DNA from: Bacillota bacterium
GTDB lineage: Bacteria > Bacillota > Clostridia > Christensenellales > Borkfalkiaceae
Length of the DNA: 18,424 nucleotides
Reading direction: 5' to 3'
Assembly: GCA_003343805.1 (NCBI GenBank)
Contig: QAKM01000089.1
Coordinates: 1-18,424, forward strand
Positions 8,001 to 15,205 of this stretch are shown in pieces. Every line of letters starts with the position of its first letter. Position 1 is the first letter of the stretch. The notes beneath the pieces are model-generated. The model searched no databases, was not told the DNA's origin, and saw only the letters and a list, made by a program, of their open reading frames with translations. The position numbers and the translations under genes were made by a program.

Positions 8001-8791
8001 TCGCCCTCCGTCTGCACGCCCGTGATCAGATTGCCGCTTGCATCCAACTCACAGTCGTCCTCATAGGTGAGGATGAGGAAGGTGTCGGGCTTGATATAGG
8101 TGGGGTTGAAACTGCCGGTAGCTGTTTCATCACCCTCTTCATCACCCTCAGCAAAATAATGATTGGCGGTGATTTTGGGCAGGCCTGTAACGTCTTTTTT
8201 CGGCGTGTCATATTTCGTGGCCGTGCGGGTACCTCTCGTCACAAGCGTTGCCGAAGTTGATTGAGAGACGACAGAAGTAGAATCTGTCCCCTTGGGGCCG
8301 TCGTCGTAATTGCCGGAGCCGACCGTCAGCGTGCCGCCGCTCGCCTGCAGAGCGCTGCCCACGGGGTTGTAAAAGCCGCCCTGTCCTTCGTCGGAGGAAT
8401 CGTAAACAAGCACGACGGAGACGTTGGTCTGCACGTCGAGCATGGGGTTGCGGCTGTTGCGGATGAGCGTCGTTCCGTTGACGTCGAGCACAAGATTTGC
8501 CGTGACGTCCGTGACGCCCTCGGTGATGACGAAGGGCTCTTCGGCTTCATCGGCGATCTGAATGTTGGAATAGCCGTCCTTGATGGCCTGGATGAGCTCT
8601 TCGGGCGAATAGACCAGATATTGGTTTGCACCCACGAACTCGATGAGATCGTCATAGGGGCTTTCTTCGTCGAACTTTCCGCCTGCATAGCGGCCATAGG
8701 TGAACGTATAGGTAAGCGACGCCGCCATCAGACAGATGATGAGCGCCGCCATGACGATCATAATGAGAGTTTTACGCACTTTCTGCGACAT
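5012..8791 (-). CDS. Large secreted beta-helix surface protein with SipW-type signal
   Basis: Predicted exported protein of 1259 residues; exact function unknown. The N terminus has basic residues, a hydrophobic stretch (about 9-27) and then T-F-T-Y-G-R-Y, like the T-F-A-R-Y ends of the other signal peptides in this operon. Residues from about 60 onward are many imperfect repeats of the form G-G-T-(x)n-T-F-(x)n-G-I-Y, rich in Gly, Thr, Ser and Asn, as in right-handed parallel beta-helix adhesins or polysaccharide-binding proteins. No catalytic motif, sortase signal or C-terminal membrane anchor is visible. The ATG at 8791 has AGGAGG seven bases upstream; a longer TTG start at 8818 is less likely because this ribosome site lies inside it. 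It is the last gene of the operon, 35 bases after the 531-residue protein. The part coding the C-terminal third (5012 to about 6280) is clearly more AT-rich than the rest. Confidence 0.85.
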   Translation of the reverse strand: MSQKVRKTLIMIVMAALIICLMAASLTYTFTYGRYAGGKFDEESPYDDLIEFVGANQYLVYSPEELIQAIKDGYSNIQIADEAEEPFVITEGVTDVTANLVLDVNGTTLIRNSRNPMLDVQTNVSVVLVYDSSDEGQGGFYNPVGSALQASGGTLTVGSGNYDDGPKGTDSTSVVSQSTSATLVTRGTRTATKYDTPKKDVTGLPKITANHYFAEGDEEGDETATGSFNPTYIKPDTFLILTYEDDCELDASGNLITGVQTEGDAQTGKALTVPCNAASCDFYYYYEVGDNPTTTEKETDTYAVVYGYNDVKALARDDLPEGQTEGVGMATALKEKGLIWPYAAVRMEEGEGFARGGTFSNHFDAVNTYGIYAEGGTLTASGANFTTGGDGVCIRCEGSASLSIGGGTYSSEIGNTIEMVGGKMTVTAGKFTKDASSADTNSTDNGSAIDIQGGTLNMAGAETAPVSFTVTGNYVNGVRVGDPTTSTVTETATIENAVFNFNKGEGSNSVAGVRSFGGTLTVRSSTFNISNGATSGKTITRAAGLSTQGGTVMATACIFNFAQENATVFPTASAGISSLGGTVTATDSTFTIPGNNNYGIYSSITSGVTGENQYDTKAANCTFTMTGNSNHGIYAAGGKTLASGGTITLIGSGQNSDNFGIYSQSGTTTAEGCTITITGTYSAGALSYNGTIYLNDNTVIKVTESGVSTGDNTLLTSSAVSSEASTSGDHPINMNGNVTITSDGLGITARGNINVQSGKTTITTERATGIYVQGGILTVLEKAVVEVNSEIDSTCSWVVPPEHTDDESLQTNIYNGVFVNGGSLISNGTLNVTFTGVQNDAYGKGQNANWTAQTAYQEYIVKSYAVCVEGGAGTDVLINNGKITNQIGGGLYVTGVAPETIYDLKNQTFEGLQNTEKYTLVELENVTIEAQGCDPNGFTDGYIDGFDSNWNYKFNTYGGHAVEVDGGIVGIKNGTYSAEQGDGIRVQNGMVFLEGGSFTGRDQYENNEGGLMPGAAASYAFKVYGGSVKVTGGTFGSQSVVGSGAFVMEGTAYITAATIQAGGTTGFSAWTDATVTFAPAKDDDIQVTADSTGLAVENGGTYPSLSVTIEGGTFQSTNESGGNKNGIWYGNGNAKLTITGGQFTGSDGSGLFFGATPNTIDGDDTIMIVQISGGRFEGNPVRDGWSSNYSSGAIAGVIGSRWDPRPGYSIGVNYILRIGTTISSSGWGNGEPVQDGDGSSKWNDAIQETLASCSWIEIS

Positions 8792-8826
8792 GAGATCCCT
8801 CCTTTTCGCAAGGGTCAAGCGCCCGT

Positions 8827-10422
8827 CTATTCGGGCAGTTCACTCGACTGGACAAACGAGACCGAGAACGCGACCCGATACCCCTTCTCTGTGGCCTGGC
8901 AGAAATCAAGGTTCGTATCATCCTTGCTCCACAAAAAGTCGTCCTGTTTAAAGTGTGTGCCGTATGTCCCGCCGCAGGCTTCCACATCGCTTTTTGCGAT
9001 CGTTACGGCAGGATCGCCATCGCAAACGTAAGAGTAAGAGCCATCCGTCTGCGCTCTAAGCGGAAGCGGATGCGGATAGACGCCGTCGCCCGAGCTGATG
9101 GATGCCACATGCTCCCAGGCGATCGTAGGAGTATCAAGTTTTTTCCATGTTTTGCTTTCCTCATCCCATTTCTTAACCGTCTTATTCATGCGCACGGTGG
9201 TTTCGATCGACTGCTTGTTCTGCGTGGCAGGCACGTCGTTGTAGTTGAAGTGATAACCAACAACTTCAGCGCTGTTGAACTGCTGCGTGCCGTCTGTAAG
9301 GACCTTCCAATTCAATCGACCAGAATCAGCGCTGTTGAACGTCTCCGTGCCGTCTGTAAGGTCTTCCCAATTCAATTCATCGGTCGATTCCCTATAGACA
9401 TTGGTCGTCAGATCGGTGGACTGCAGCGAGTTGGTCCAGGTGAGAAACGCGATGACGGATGTGGTCTCACCGTTCTCCATATCAAAATAAGTTGTATCGG
9501 GCAGAGTGATGTCGATCTCGTAATACGGAACTGCCTTCCCGCAGTCGAGATAGAACGCCGGGAGCGACCGCTGTTCCTGCCTGCGGGCAAAGCCGACGGA
9601 ATACTGCACTTCCTTCATGCTCGCCGTAATGGTGATGGTGAGGGGCGTTGTCGTGAGGTCGGTCGTTCCGGTCGAAGACTTGCGCACGGCCGTCACGCTG
9701 CCGCTGAAAGAGGTCACCCGTGATAGGTCGAATGTATTATCTCCTTCTGCCCAACCTGCCGTAATGCCGCCCGACATTTGGAGGCTCTCCTCCACATTGC
9801 CGCGCTGGCCGAACTCATCGGAGAACTTGGTATCGAACTCGCGGTCCTCTGCTTTATTTGCCGTCGGGTTGTTTTTCCAATCGATATATTCTCCATACTC
9901 GTATTGATGCGTTGCCTCTTTTCCGTCCGCATCGAGAATAGCGCCGCTGGAGTTCTCTTTTATCCCGCCCGTTCTCACCCGCAGAAGATCGGCGAGGACG
10001 TACTGCGTCGTGATGATCTGACCGGCGGCAACACCGGCAGGATCGTTCTCATTCACCGTCCGAAGCTGCAGGGCGATGTTCTCCCAAAACTCGGCGGGGC
10101 CCTCCATGTGGAGGACGTTGGCGCGCACGTTGACGTCGCTGTTGTTCTTCATCTGAATGCGCACGGTGCGGGCGCTGCCCTGTTCGTACCAGCGGTTGCC
10201 CTCGTCCTTCCAATAATATGAATTGCCGAAGGTGAGCGAATTGACCCCTTCGACGGTGTAAGAAGCATCGAACAAAGCGACGCCGGTATCGATCGAGCCG
10301 CGGCGTTCCAGCGCAAAGCGTGCAAACGTGACGCCCGAAAAGAGGAGCGCCACCACAAGCAGAAGGCTCAGATACCGCATCAGCGGATAGCCGGATTTAG
10401 TTGTCCGCGCTGTTTTCTTCAT
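8827..10422 (-). CDS. Secreted SipW-dependent-type (TasA-like) protein, 531 residues
   Basis: Predicted surface protein; precise role unknown. After a basic N terminus and a hydrophobic core (about residues 16-32) comes G-V-T-F-A-R-F, the SipW-type signal end shared with its neighbours. The start of the mature part, I-D-T-G-V-A-L-F, resembles F-D-S-G-V-A-L-W of the 283-residue TasA-like protein. The body is beta-rich and polar. The C terminus, F-S-V-S-F-V-Q-S-S-E-L-P-E, recalls the S-W-x-A-x-Q-x-S-x-L-P ends of the smaller proteins, but the R-D-T-W-I-G motif is missing. A tandem duplication of about 20 residues lies near residues 347-386. The ATG at 10422 overlaps the end of the signal-peptidase gene by 26 bases and has only a weak ribosome site, so translational coupling to the peptidase is likely. 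Confidence 0.82.
   Translation of the reverse strand: MKKTARTTKSGYPLMRYLSLLLVVALLFSGVTFARFALERRGSIDTGVALFDASYTVEGVNSLTFGNSYYWKDEGNRWYEQGSARTVRIQMKNNSDVNVRANVLHMEGPAEFWENIALQLRTVNENDPAGVAAGQIITTQYVLADLLRVRTGGIKENSSGAILDADGKEATHQYEYGEYIDWKNNPTANKAEDREFDTKFSDEFGQRGNVEESLQMSGGITAGWAEGDNTFDLSRVTSFSGSVTAVRKSSTGTTDLTTTPLTITITASMKEVQYSVGFARRQEQRSLPAFYLDCGKAVPYYEIDITLPDTTYFDMENGETTSVIAFLTWTNSLQSTDLTTNVYRESTDELNWEDLTDGTETFNSADSGRLNWKVLTDGTQQFNSAEVVGYHFNYNDVPATQNKQSIETTVRMNKTVKKWDEESKTWKKLDTPTIAWEHVASISSGDGVYPHPLPLRAQTDGSYSYVCDGDPAVTIAKSDVEACGGTYGTHFKQDDFLWSKDDTNLDFCQATEKGYRVAFSVSFVQSSELPE
9266..9385 (-). repeat. Tandem 60-base duplication within the 531-residue protein gene
   Basis: Units begin at 9266 and 9326, exactly 60 bases apart, and keep long identical blocks such as TCAGCGCTGTTGAAC and GTGCCGTCTGTAAGG. 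They encode two copies of L-N-W-x-x-L-T-D-G-T-x-x-F-N-S-A. The in-frame period of 20 codons means copies can be gained or lost without breaking the gene. Confidence 0.85.
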
Positions 10423-10966
10423 CGGAATGTTTCTTCTTGCCTCCGGGAATGAGATCGATCAGGAACCAGACGACGATGACGATGACGAGCAGGATGCAGA
10501 TCCCCGCAGGGGACTGAAAGAACTCTGCCGCTTTGCCGAAGCCACGCCACACGGCGACCACCTTCCCCACCACGTTTTCGGGCGGGACGGGCTTGATGTC
10601 GGCACTCTCGTTGTTCACGCCCTTAGTGATATAATGGCCGTTTTCGTCGATTTGAATGATCTCGTGCGTGACAGCGATCATCTCGCCGCCCGTGCCGGCC
10701 GTCTGATACATGACGATATCGCCCACGGCGTAGCTGTCCCGGGCGCGGGTGATGACGAAGTCGCCGATGTTGATCTCCGGCTCCATACTGCCCGAAACGA
10801 CCGCCGCCGACGCATAGCCGAACACCGTCGGCACTGCGTTCTTGAAGGCGAACTTCTGGATGAGCAGATAGACATTGAGTACGACCATGATGCCCACAAA
10901 GACCGCCAGAAGGATGCGGACCGCGAGCGAGATGATATGCAAAACTTTTTTCATCGATGTTTCCAT
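10397..10966 (-). CDS. sipW: SipW-like signal peptidase I (S26B, ER/archaeal type)
   Basis: Membrane serine protease that removes signal peptides, here probably from the TasA-like proteins of this operon. Length 189 residues. An N-terminal membrane helix (about 10-38) is followed by the catalytic box V-S-G-S-M-E-P with Ser60, then G-D-I-V-M-Y, then A-V-T-H-E-I with His101. His in place of the Lys of classical bacterial enzymes marks the S26B/SipW class. Asp123 follows in the N-N-E-S-A-D stretch, and a second helix lies near 152-174 before a short charged tail. Start is uncertain: ATG at 10966 or 10954, neither with a strong ribosome site; GGAA six bases before 10954 slightly favours the shorter form. 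The stop overlaps the start of the next gene. Confidence 0.93.
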   Translation of the reverse strand: METSMKKVLHIISLAVRILLAVFVGIMVVLNVYLLIQKFAFKNAVPTVFGYASAAVVSGSMEPEINIGDFVITRARDSYAVGDIVMYQTAGTGGEMIAVTHEIIQIDENGHYITKGVNNESADIKPVPPENVVGKVVAVWRGFGKAAEFFQSPAGICILLVIVIVVWFLIDLIPGGKKKHSDEENSADN

Positions 10967-11045
10967 AGGCAGGACGGGCGTACCGTTCAAAGCTCACTCG
11001 GCGGCGCCGATCCGAGAGGCCGCTCACGCGCCCGCCCTTCCGAAT

Positions 11046-12134
11046 TTATTCGGCAGCGCCGTGCATCTTCAGCACAAGCTCGTATTCGGCGCCCTGTTCG
11101 CCGATGATGGTATCCTGTTCATCGTTGTGCTCCCAGCGCCAGTAGAGGACGAACTCCGACGTCTCGCCCGGCTCGATGACGATCTCGTCAAAGGTGAGCT
11201 CGTCGGGCGCGGCGTACTCCTCAGAAGTGACAAAGACGCCGTCCTGCGTCAGGCGGAAGCACATATCGATGCCCATCTCGTTCTGCTCGTCAAAGGTGAA
11301 GGTGCAGGTCGCGCGCGAGGGCATCACGTTGCTCACGGAGAAGGAATAGCCGCCCTCCCAGCCGGGAGCGATGTACTCGAAGTCCTCGCCCTCCTCGTCG
11401 GTGAAGCGCACGGGGTGATCGATGTTCAGTTCCCAGCCGCCGTCCGAGCCCGCGGAGATGGTGTAATTATCGGGAAGATCCAGCCCCAGCCGCTCCGAAA
11501 CGACGAAGAAGCGGAAGCCGATCGCCACCGAGATGACAAAGAGAAAGATGACGGCAAACCATAAAAAGGTGAAGGGAACGGAAAAGACCTTGAAGCGGAG
11601 CGAGGCGACGTACTCGTGCGAGAGCGTCCGCACATCGCGGTGCTGATCGAGGTAGCCCACCCGCCTGCCGTCGAGGCGGAGAAAGACGCCCTCCTCCTCT
11701 TTGACGAAGGTGCCGTTGGGCGTGCCGTCGCGGGAGGTCCAGATGCCTTTTCGGATGCTGCCCGCAAAGTTGCCGTATTGATCGACGGCGTCCGAATGCT
11801 TCGGCGCGCGCCCCTGATGGGGATGATACTGCTTTGCGCGCAGTTCGGCGCGCCTCTTCGCGCGTTCGGCGCGTTTTTTGTCCCGTTCGGCGCGCTTTTT
11901 TGTGCGCTTTCGGGCGCGGGCGACGGAACGCTCGCGGCGCAGCGTCTCCCGCTGCTCGCGGCGGGTCAGGCCGGCGGGCAGGGAAAAGCCGTGCGGCACG
12001 GCGGCAGCCCCGTCCGTCTGTTCGGGCTGCTCTATCGGATCGGGAGGGGGCGTCTGCCCCTCCGCGCTGGATTCCAAATTGAAGGAAGAGACCTCTTCCG
12101 TTTGGGCGGGAAGCTCCCGCTTGCGTCTTTTCAT
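11046..12134 (-). CDS. Membrane-anchored TasA-like protein with long basic cytoplasmic tail
   Basis: Not a known family to me. Its 362 residues divide into a polar, Pro/Glu-rich start; a strongly basic stretch (about 58-103, K/R-R-A-E-R repeats, likely helical and able to bind nucleic acid, membrane or acidic partners); a short globular part (about 110-180); one transmembrane helix (about 184-208); and an outer domain of about 150 residues. The outer domain ends with W-R-W-E and then D-T-I-I-G followed by an alternating beta pattern, aligning with the D-T-W-I-G ends of the secreted proteins nearby. It therefore looks like a non-secreted relative that could anchor or nucleate the fibres from inside the cell envelope. 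The ATG at 12134 has AAGGAG six bases upstream; an in-frame upstream extension is rejected on this basis. It directly precedes the sipW-like gene. Confidence 0.8.
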   Translation of the reverse strand: MKRRKRELPAQTEEVSSFNLESSAEGQTPPPDPIEQPEQTDGAAAVPHGFSLPAGLTRREQRETLRRERSVARARKRTKKRAERDKKRAERAKRRAELRAKQYHPHQGRAPKHSDAVDQYGNFAGSIRKGIWTSRDGTPNGTFVKEEEGVFLRLDGRRVGYLDQHRDVRTLSHEYVASLRFKVFSVPFTFLWFAVIFLFVISVAIGFRFFVVSERLGLDLPDNYTISAGSDGGWELNIDHPVRFTDEEGEDFEYIAPGWEGGYSFSVSNVMPSRATCTFTFDEQNEMGIDMCFRLTQDGVFVTSEEYAAPDELTFDEIVIEPGETSEFVLYWRWEHNDEQDTIIGEQGAEYELVLKMHGAAE

Positions 12135-12468
12135 CGTTTGCTCCTTAAAAAGCTGCGCAGCCGGTTTCGGCAGGCCCGTCCAGCGGGTGCCGGCGGATGG
12201 AGCAATGCTGCGCCGCATCGGGACGGGATGCGCCCCATTTGCAGATTTGCGCGGATCGCGCGCTCTTCATTCAGAAAGCCGGAATTTTGTTCCAAAACGA
12301 ACACGGCCCCCCGGCAGCCGTTGCCACAGTGCAGCTGCGGGGAGACCGCCGTATCCGTTTTGAATGGGAGGGACCCCCCTCCGTGGTGCGGCCGGGTGCG
12401 TTCAGCCGGTCGCTGCCGCCCTGCGGGGAGAGCCTGTTCTTCTCCCCGCAAAGCTGCGATATGTTCGG
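12135..12468 (-). other. 334-base gap inside the surface operon, no convincing gene
   Basis: This GC-rich gap separates the 305-residue TasA-like gene from the anchored protein gene. It holds a strong hairpin just after the upstream stop (12422-12450) and a weaker GGAGGG/CCCTCC pair near 12367-12382. I found no good -35/-10 pair on the minus strand. Open frames on both strands are short, composition-driven and without ribosome sites, so I do not call them. The gap may set the ratio between abundant secreted subunits and the downstream machinery. Confidence 0.5.
12422..12450 (-). other. Intercistronic hairpin without T tract
   Basis: TGCGGGGAGA (12422-12431) pairs with TCTCCCCGCA (12441-12450), a perfect 10-base stem over a 9-base loop, starting 18 bases past the stop of the 305-residue protein gene. 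No T run follows, so it is more likely an mRNA-stabilising or processing hairpin, or a pause site, than a full terminator. Confidence 0.7.
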
Positions 12469-13386
12469 TTAGGGCTGAGGGGTTTCGACGGAACCGCCAT
12501 CTGCATTGGGAGCAGTCGAAGCCTGAACAGCAGTCCAGCTAAAGCCATAGCCGACTCTTGCAATGTTCTCGCCGATCCAGGTGTCGCGAAGATCGCCTTC
12601 CCAAACACCAGTACCCGAACCACCAACTTCAATATCGTTATCGAAGTCAGTTTTCCAGCTGGTGGGCTCCATCGTAACCTCAACAGCCTGCCCGGGCTGC
12701 AAAGTGAATGTATACGTACCTTGATCTTCACTAACCGTAACAGCAGTTGCATTACTAGGCGAGCTAATCACATCGATATCACCAACGGTAATGATACCAG
12801 CTGTCGAAGAAGAATCATAGACATAAGTGTTCTCCCACGCAGCAACAAGTGCATTGTAGTCTGCCTCTGCGACATTCTCGCCTCTCTGGATAAACTCAGG
12901 ATAATAATGGGTCACCCCTTGCGCGGAAACTTGTTTCCAAGTGTACTTGTTGCCGTGAATATCTTCATAGTTTGTATCGGCAACAAAAGCACCTTCGTCC
13001 TGCAATCCGTCGTTACCAACGCTCTTTCTGTCAACGATGATGTCTCCCGTCTGCTTCAACGTAACAGCTGCCGCAACTTCACCGCGGTTGGTAATGGTAA
13101 GGATCGTACCGCCTGCATTAACTTCATTTACTCTATCGCCACTTGCATCATAATCCTCATGATACGGGGAGATCGTGAGCATCACAGAGCCATCACCAGT
13201 ATCTGCGCCGTTATCCACATCGATATACCAGTCAGCAATATTCGAGCCGCCGTTGTCGATCACGCCCTGCGAGGTATAACGTGCAAACGTGCCGCCGACG
13301 AATGCGCAGCTGACAAGCGCCAGCGCTGCCACGCAAACAGTCAACTTAGAAAAGATCCTCTTCTTTTCGGTCTTCTTGTTTTCCAT
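12469..13386 (-). CDS. Secreted TasA/camelysin-like protein, 305 residues
   Basis: Predicted SipW-dependent surface protein, perhaps a fibre subunit (inference). The signal peptide has a lysine-rich start, a hydrophobic core (about 15-34) and G-G-T-F-A-R-Y at its end. The mature part is polar and beta-rich with A-D-W-Y-I-D-V near its start. Near the C terminus is D-L-R-D-T-W-I-G followed by F-S-W-T-A-V-Q, shared with the two genes upstream, then a Pro-ending tail. No LPXTG motif. The ATG at 13386 has GAGGAG seven bases upstream. It follows the 244-residue paralogue after a 119-base gap that can form a hairpin with GGTGC/GCACC arms (13423-13460). GC content is lower than in the downstream anchored protein and peptidase genes. 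Confidence 0.87.
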   Translation of the reverse strand: MENKKTEKKRIFSKLTVCVAALALVSCAFVGGTFARYTSQGVIDNGGSNIADWYIDVDNGADTGDGSVMLTISPYHEDYDASGDRVNEVNAGGTILTITNRGEVAAAVTLKQTGDIIVDRKSVGNDGLQDEGAFVADTNYEDIHGNKYTWKQVSAQGVTHYYPEFIQRGENVAEADYNALVAAWENTYVYDSSSTAGIITVGDIDVISSPSNATAVTVSEDQGTYTFTLQPGQAVEVTMEPTSWKTDFDNDIEVGGSGTGVWEGDLRDTWIGENIARVGYGFSWTAVQASTAPNADGGSVETPQP

Positions 13387-13505
13387 TACTTTACTCCTCT
13401 TATAAATTTTTCATATCTGCAAGGTGCGTTGCTTGTGGCCCACTCCGCACACGTTGCACCAAAATTGGTTTGTTATCTGCCCGTTCCGGCGTTTTTGCCG
13501 TTCCG

Positions 13506-14240
13506 TTAGGGCGTAGGCAGTTGAGAATTTTGTTCAGCCGTCCAACTGTACCCCCAACGCACAGAAGCAACATGTTCACCGATCCAGGTATCTCTAAGAT
13601 CGGCAGCTGCCCCACCTGCATCATACGTATCCGTCGTCCAGGTAACCGTCGCTGTTACTTCAACAGCCTCTGGATCATTGCCATCTGCAGGCGCCGGAAT
13701 ATTCACCGAATAGGTCATCAAATCGGAACCTTGGGTCGTCCAAGCATCCAACGTTTTATCACCCAATTTAACTGTGAACGTGATCTTAAAGATTTCGTTG
13801 AACGTATCCTGCCAGGGAGCATAGCAGTTTTCCTCTCCGTTGCCGCGATTTTCCAATGTCGTAAAATCGATCACATTGCCACCTTCATCGTAAGCAAACG
13901 CTTCGGGGTCGATCACAAGCGTGACCAAAGCATCTACATCGCTGCTGTTGGTAATAGAAAGGATCGGGGCTTCCGTCGTGATCGAGTGGCTCCGAGGAGT
14001 GGTTTCATCCATACCAGTTTTTCCCTGATAAGGAGAAAGTTTTTCAAACGTAAACTGCCCTGTGCTTGCGGATGTGTCCTTTACATCCCAATTTGCAATG
14101 CCAACGCCCGCCGTTCCGGGATCGCCCTGCGTTACATAGCGCGCAAGGGTAATGCCAAGGATGCTGCACGCGATGAGCAGCAGGGCGATGAGCACGACGA
14201 GCAGCTTTACCGTCTTTTTGCTGTTTTTCTTGTTCTCCAT
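13506..14240 (-). CDS. Secreted TasA/camelysin-like protein, 244 residues
   Basis: Predicted SipW-dependent surface protein. The N terminus, M-E-N-K-K, is nearly the same as in the 305-residue neighbour. The hydrophobic core (about 12-32) ends in G-I-T-L-A-R-Y-V-T-Q-G. The mature start has I-A-N-W-D-V, equivalent to I-A-D-W-Y-I-D in the next gene. The C-terminal block is D-L-R-D-T-W-I-G then Y-S-W-T-A-E-Q-N-S-Q-L-P. The ATG at 14240 has GGAGG five bases upstream, so the four-residue upstream extension is not used. It is the shortest of the three related proteins; with its neighbours it looks like a tandem paralogue family that arose by duplication and diverged strongly in the middle. No anchor is visible. 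Confidence 0.88.
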   Translation of the reverse strand: MENKKNSKKTVKLLVVLIALLLIACSILGITLARYVTQGDPGTAGVGIANWDVKDTSASTGQFTFEKLSPYQGKTGMDETTPRSHSITTEAPILSITNSSDVDALVTLVIDPEAFAYDEGGNVIDFTTLENRGNGEENCYAPWQDTFNEIFKITFTVKLGDKTLDAWTTQGSDLMTYSVNIPAPADGNDPEAVEVTATVTWTTDTYDAGGAAADLRDTWIGEHVASVRWGYSWTAEQNSQLPTP

Positions 14241-14278
14241 ACATTCCTCCAATTTTTATATTGTGATTTTTTTCTCAC

Positions 14279-14309
14279 AGCCCGCCTTTGCGCAGCACGG
14301 GGCTTTTTT
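14279..14309 (+). terminator. Possible plus-strand terminator in the gap between paralogues
   Basis: AGCCC (14279-14283) pairs with GGGCT (14300-14304), followed by a T run. It points against the operon, so it would stop antisense transcription; on the minus strand the same stem has no T tract. The stem is short and this may be chance. Confidence 0.3.
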
Positions 14310-14319
14310 CTTTTCCCAC

Positions 14320-15171
14320 TTACGGGGTCGTCGTACCCGGCAACTCGCTGCCCTGCACAGCATACCAGCTGTAAGCAAGTGTGATTTTACCGATATTCTG
14401 CCCGATCCAGGTATCGCGGTAGTCGGCATCGATGCAGCCCGCACCATCGGGGGAAACCGTATCCCTTTCAAGGTCGGTGTTCCACTTGATCGTGACCGCC
14501 ACCGAGAGCGTCTCCCTCGGCTTCACAAGATACATATCGTTATAGTCGCCTCCATCCGTAACTTTGTTTGCAGTCGTAGTTGAATCCGGCTGTCCTTCTT
14601 CCGTCGAAGGCGTTGTGATCTCCGCCGTTCCCCATGTTGCCGTGAAGATCGCCTCCCACTCGTCTTTGGTCGGGATGTTGGGTTCATCAGGATCTTCATT
14701 GGCCTTGAAGCTATATGCGTCTTTCGACACCATGCGCGAGCCGTTCTCCATCTGAATGCTGCCATCCTCCTCATCAAAAACGTACCGATAGCCGCTGAAG
14801 ACCTTTTCTAACGTCAGCTTGACATAGGCATCGACATCGCCCTCGTTCTTGATCTTGACGGTGATATTGGTGAGCGCTTTGCTTCTTTTGGTAGTTAGGA
14901 TATATCCACTGTCACTGTCCGCCGATTCCGTAACAGCAGCGGGCGATTTGCTCGGCGAGATCTTTTCGAGGTTGACATAGAGCTGGCCGTCGCCGTCTGT
15001 TACCTTTTCCGTGATCTTCCACAGGGCAACGCCGGAATCGAAGCTGCCATCCTTTTTGGTGACATAGCGGCCGAGCGTGCTGCCCACAAAGCAGCAACTG
15101 ATGAGCGCCAACGCCGTCAGTACGACGACGCCGCGCCGAAAAATCGTCTTGCTCCTCTGTCTGTTTTCCAT
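14320..15171 (-). CDS. Secreted TasA/camelysin-like protein, 283 residues
   Basis: Predicted SipW-dependent surface protein and the first secreted subunit of the operon. After a basic start the hydrophobic core (about 13-33) ends in G-S-T-L-G-R-Y-V-T-K. The mature part opens with F-D-S-G-V-A-L-W-K-I, has a central beta-rich section with V-K-I-K-N-E-G-D-V-D-A-Y-V-K, the strand-like pattern common to TasA/camelysin folds (N-x-G-D/S-V/D-A), and ends with D-Y-R-D-T-W-I-G and Y-S-W-Y-A-V-Q-G-S-E-L-P. The ATG at 15171 follows AAGGG; a GTG two codons earlier is possible. It starts 34 bases after the pseudo-peptidase gene, consistent with co-transcription. Confidence 0.88.
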   Translation of the reverse strand: MENRQRSKTIFRRGVVVLTALALISCCFVGSTLGRYVTKKDGSFDSGVALWKITEKVTDGDGQLYVNLEKISPSKSPAAVTESADSDSGYILTTKRSKALTNITVKIKNEGDVDAYVKLTLEKVFSGYRYVFDEEDGSIQMENGSRMVSKDAYSFKANEDPDEPNIPTKDEWEAIFTATWGTAEITTPSTEEGQPDSTTTANKVTDGGDYNDMYLVKPRETLSVAVTIKWNTDLERDTVSPDGAGCIDADYRDTWIGQNIGKITLAYSWYAVQGSELPGTTTP

Positions 15172-15205
15172 CTTCACCCTTTCCTTCCTTTTTGGTTTAT
15201 TGATT

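Noticed and set aside
12131..12451. Minus-strand frame of 106 codons whose stop overlaps the next start as ATGA
   Set aside because: Starts at TTG inside a hairpin arm without a ribosome site; Arg/Pro/Gly-rich translation looks composition-driven; the downstream gene has its own AAGGAG site.
12197..12472. Plus-strand open frame of 91 codons in the operon gap
   Set aside because: No convincing ribosome site or promoter, no family resemblance, opposite to the operon, and GC-rich sequence gives long chance frames.
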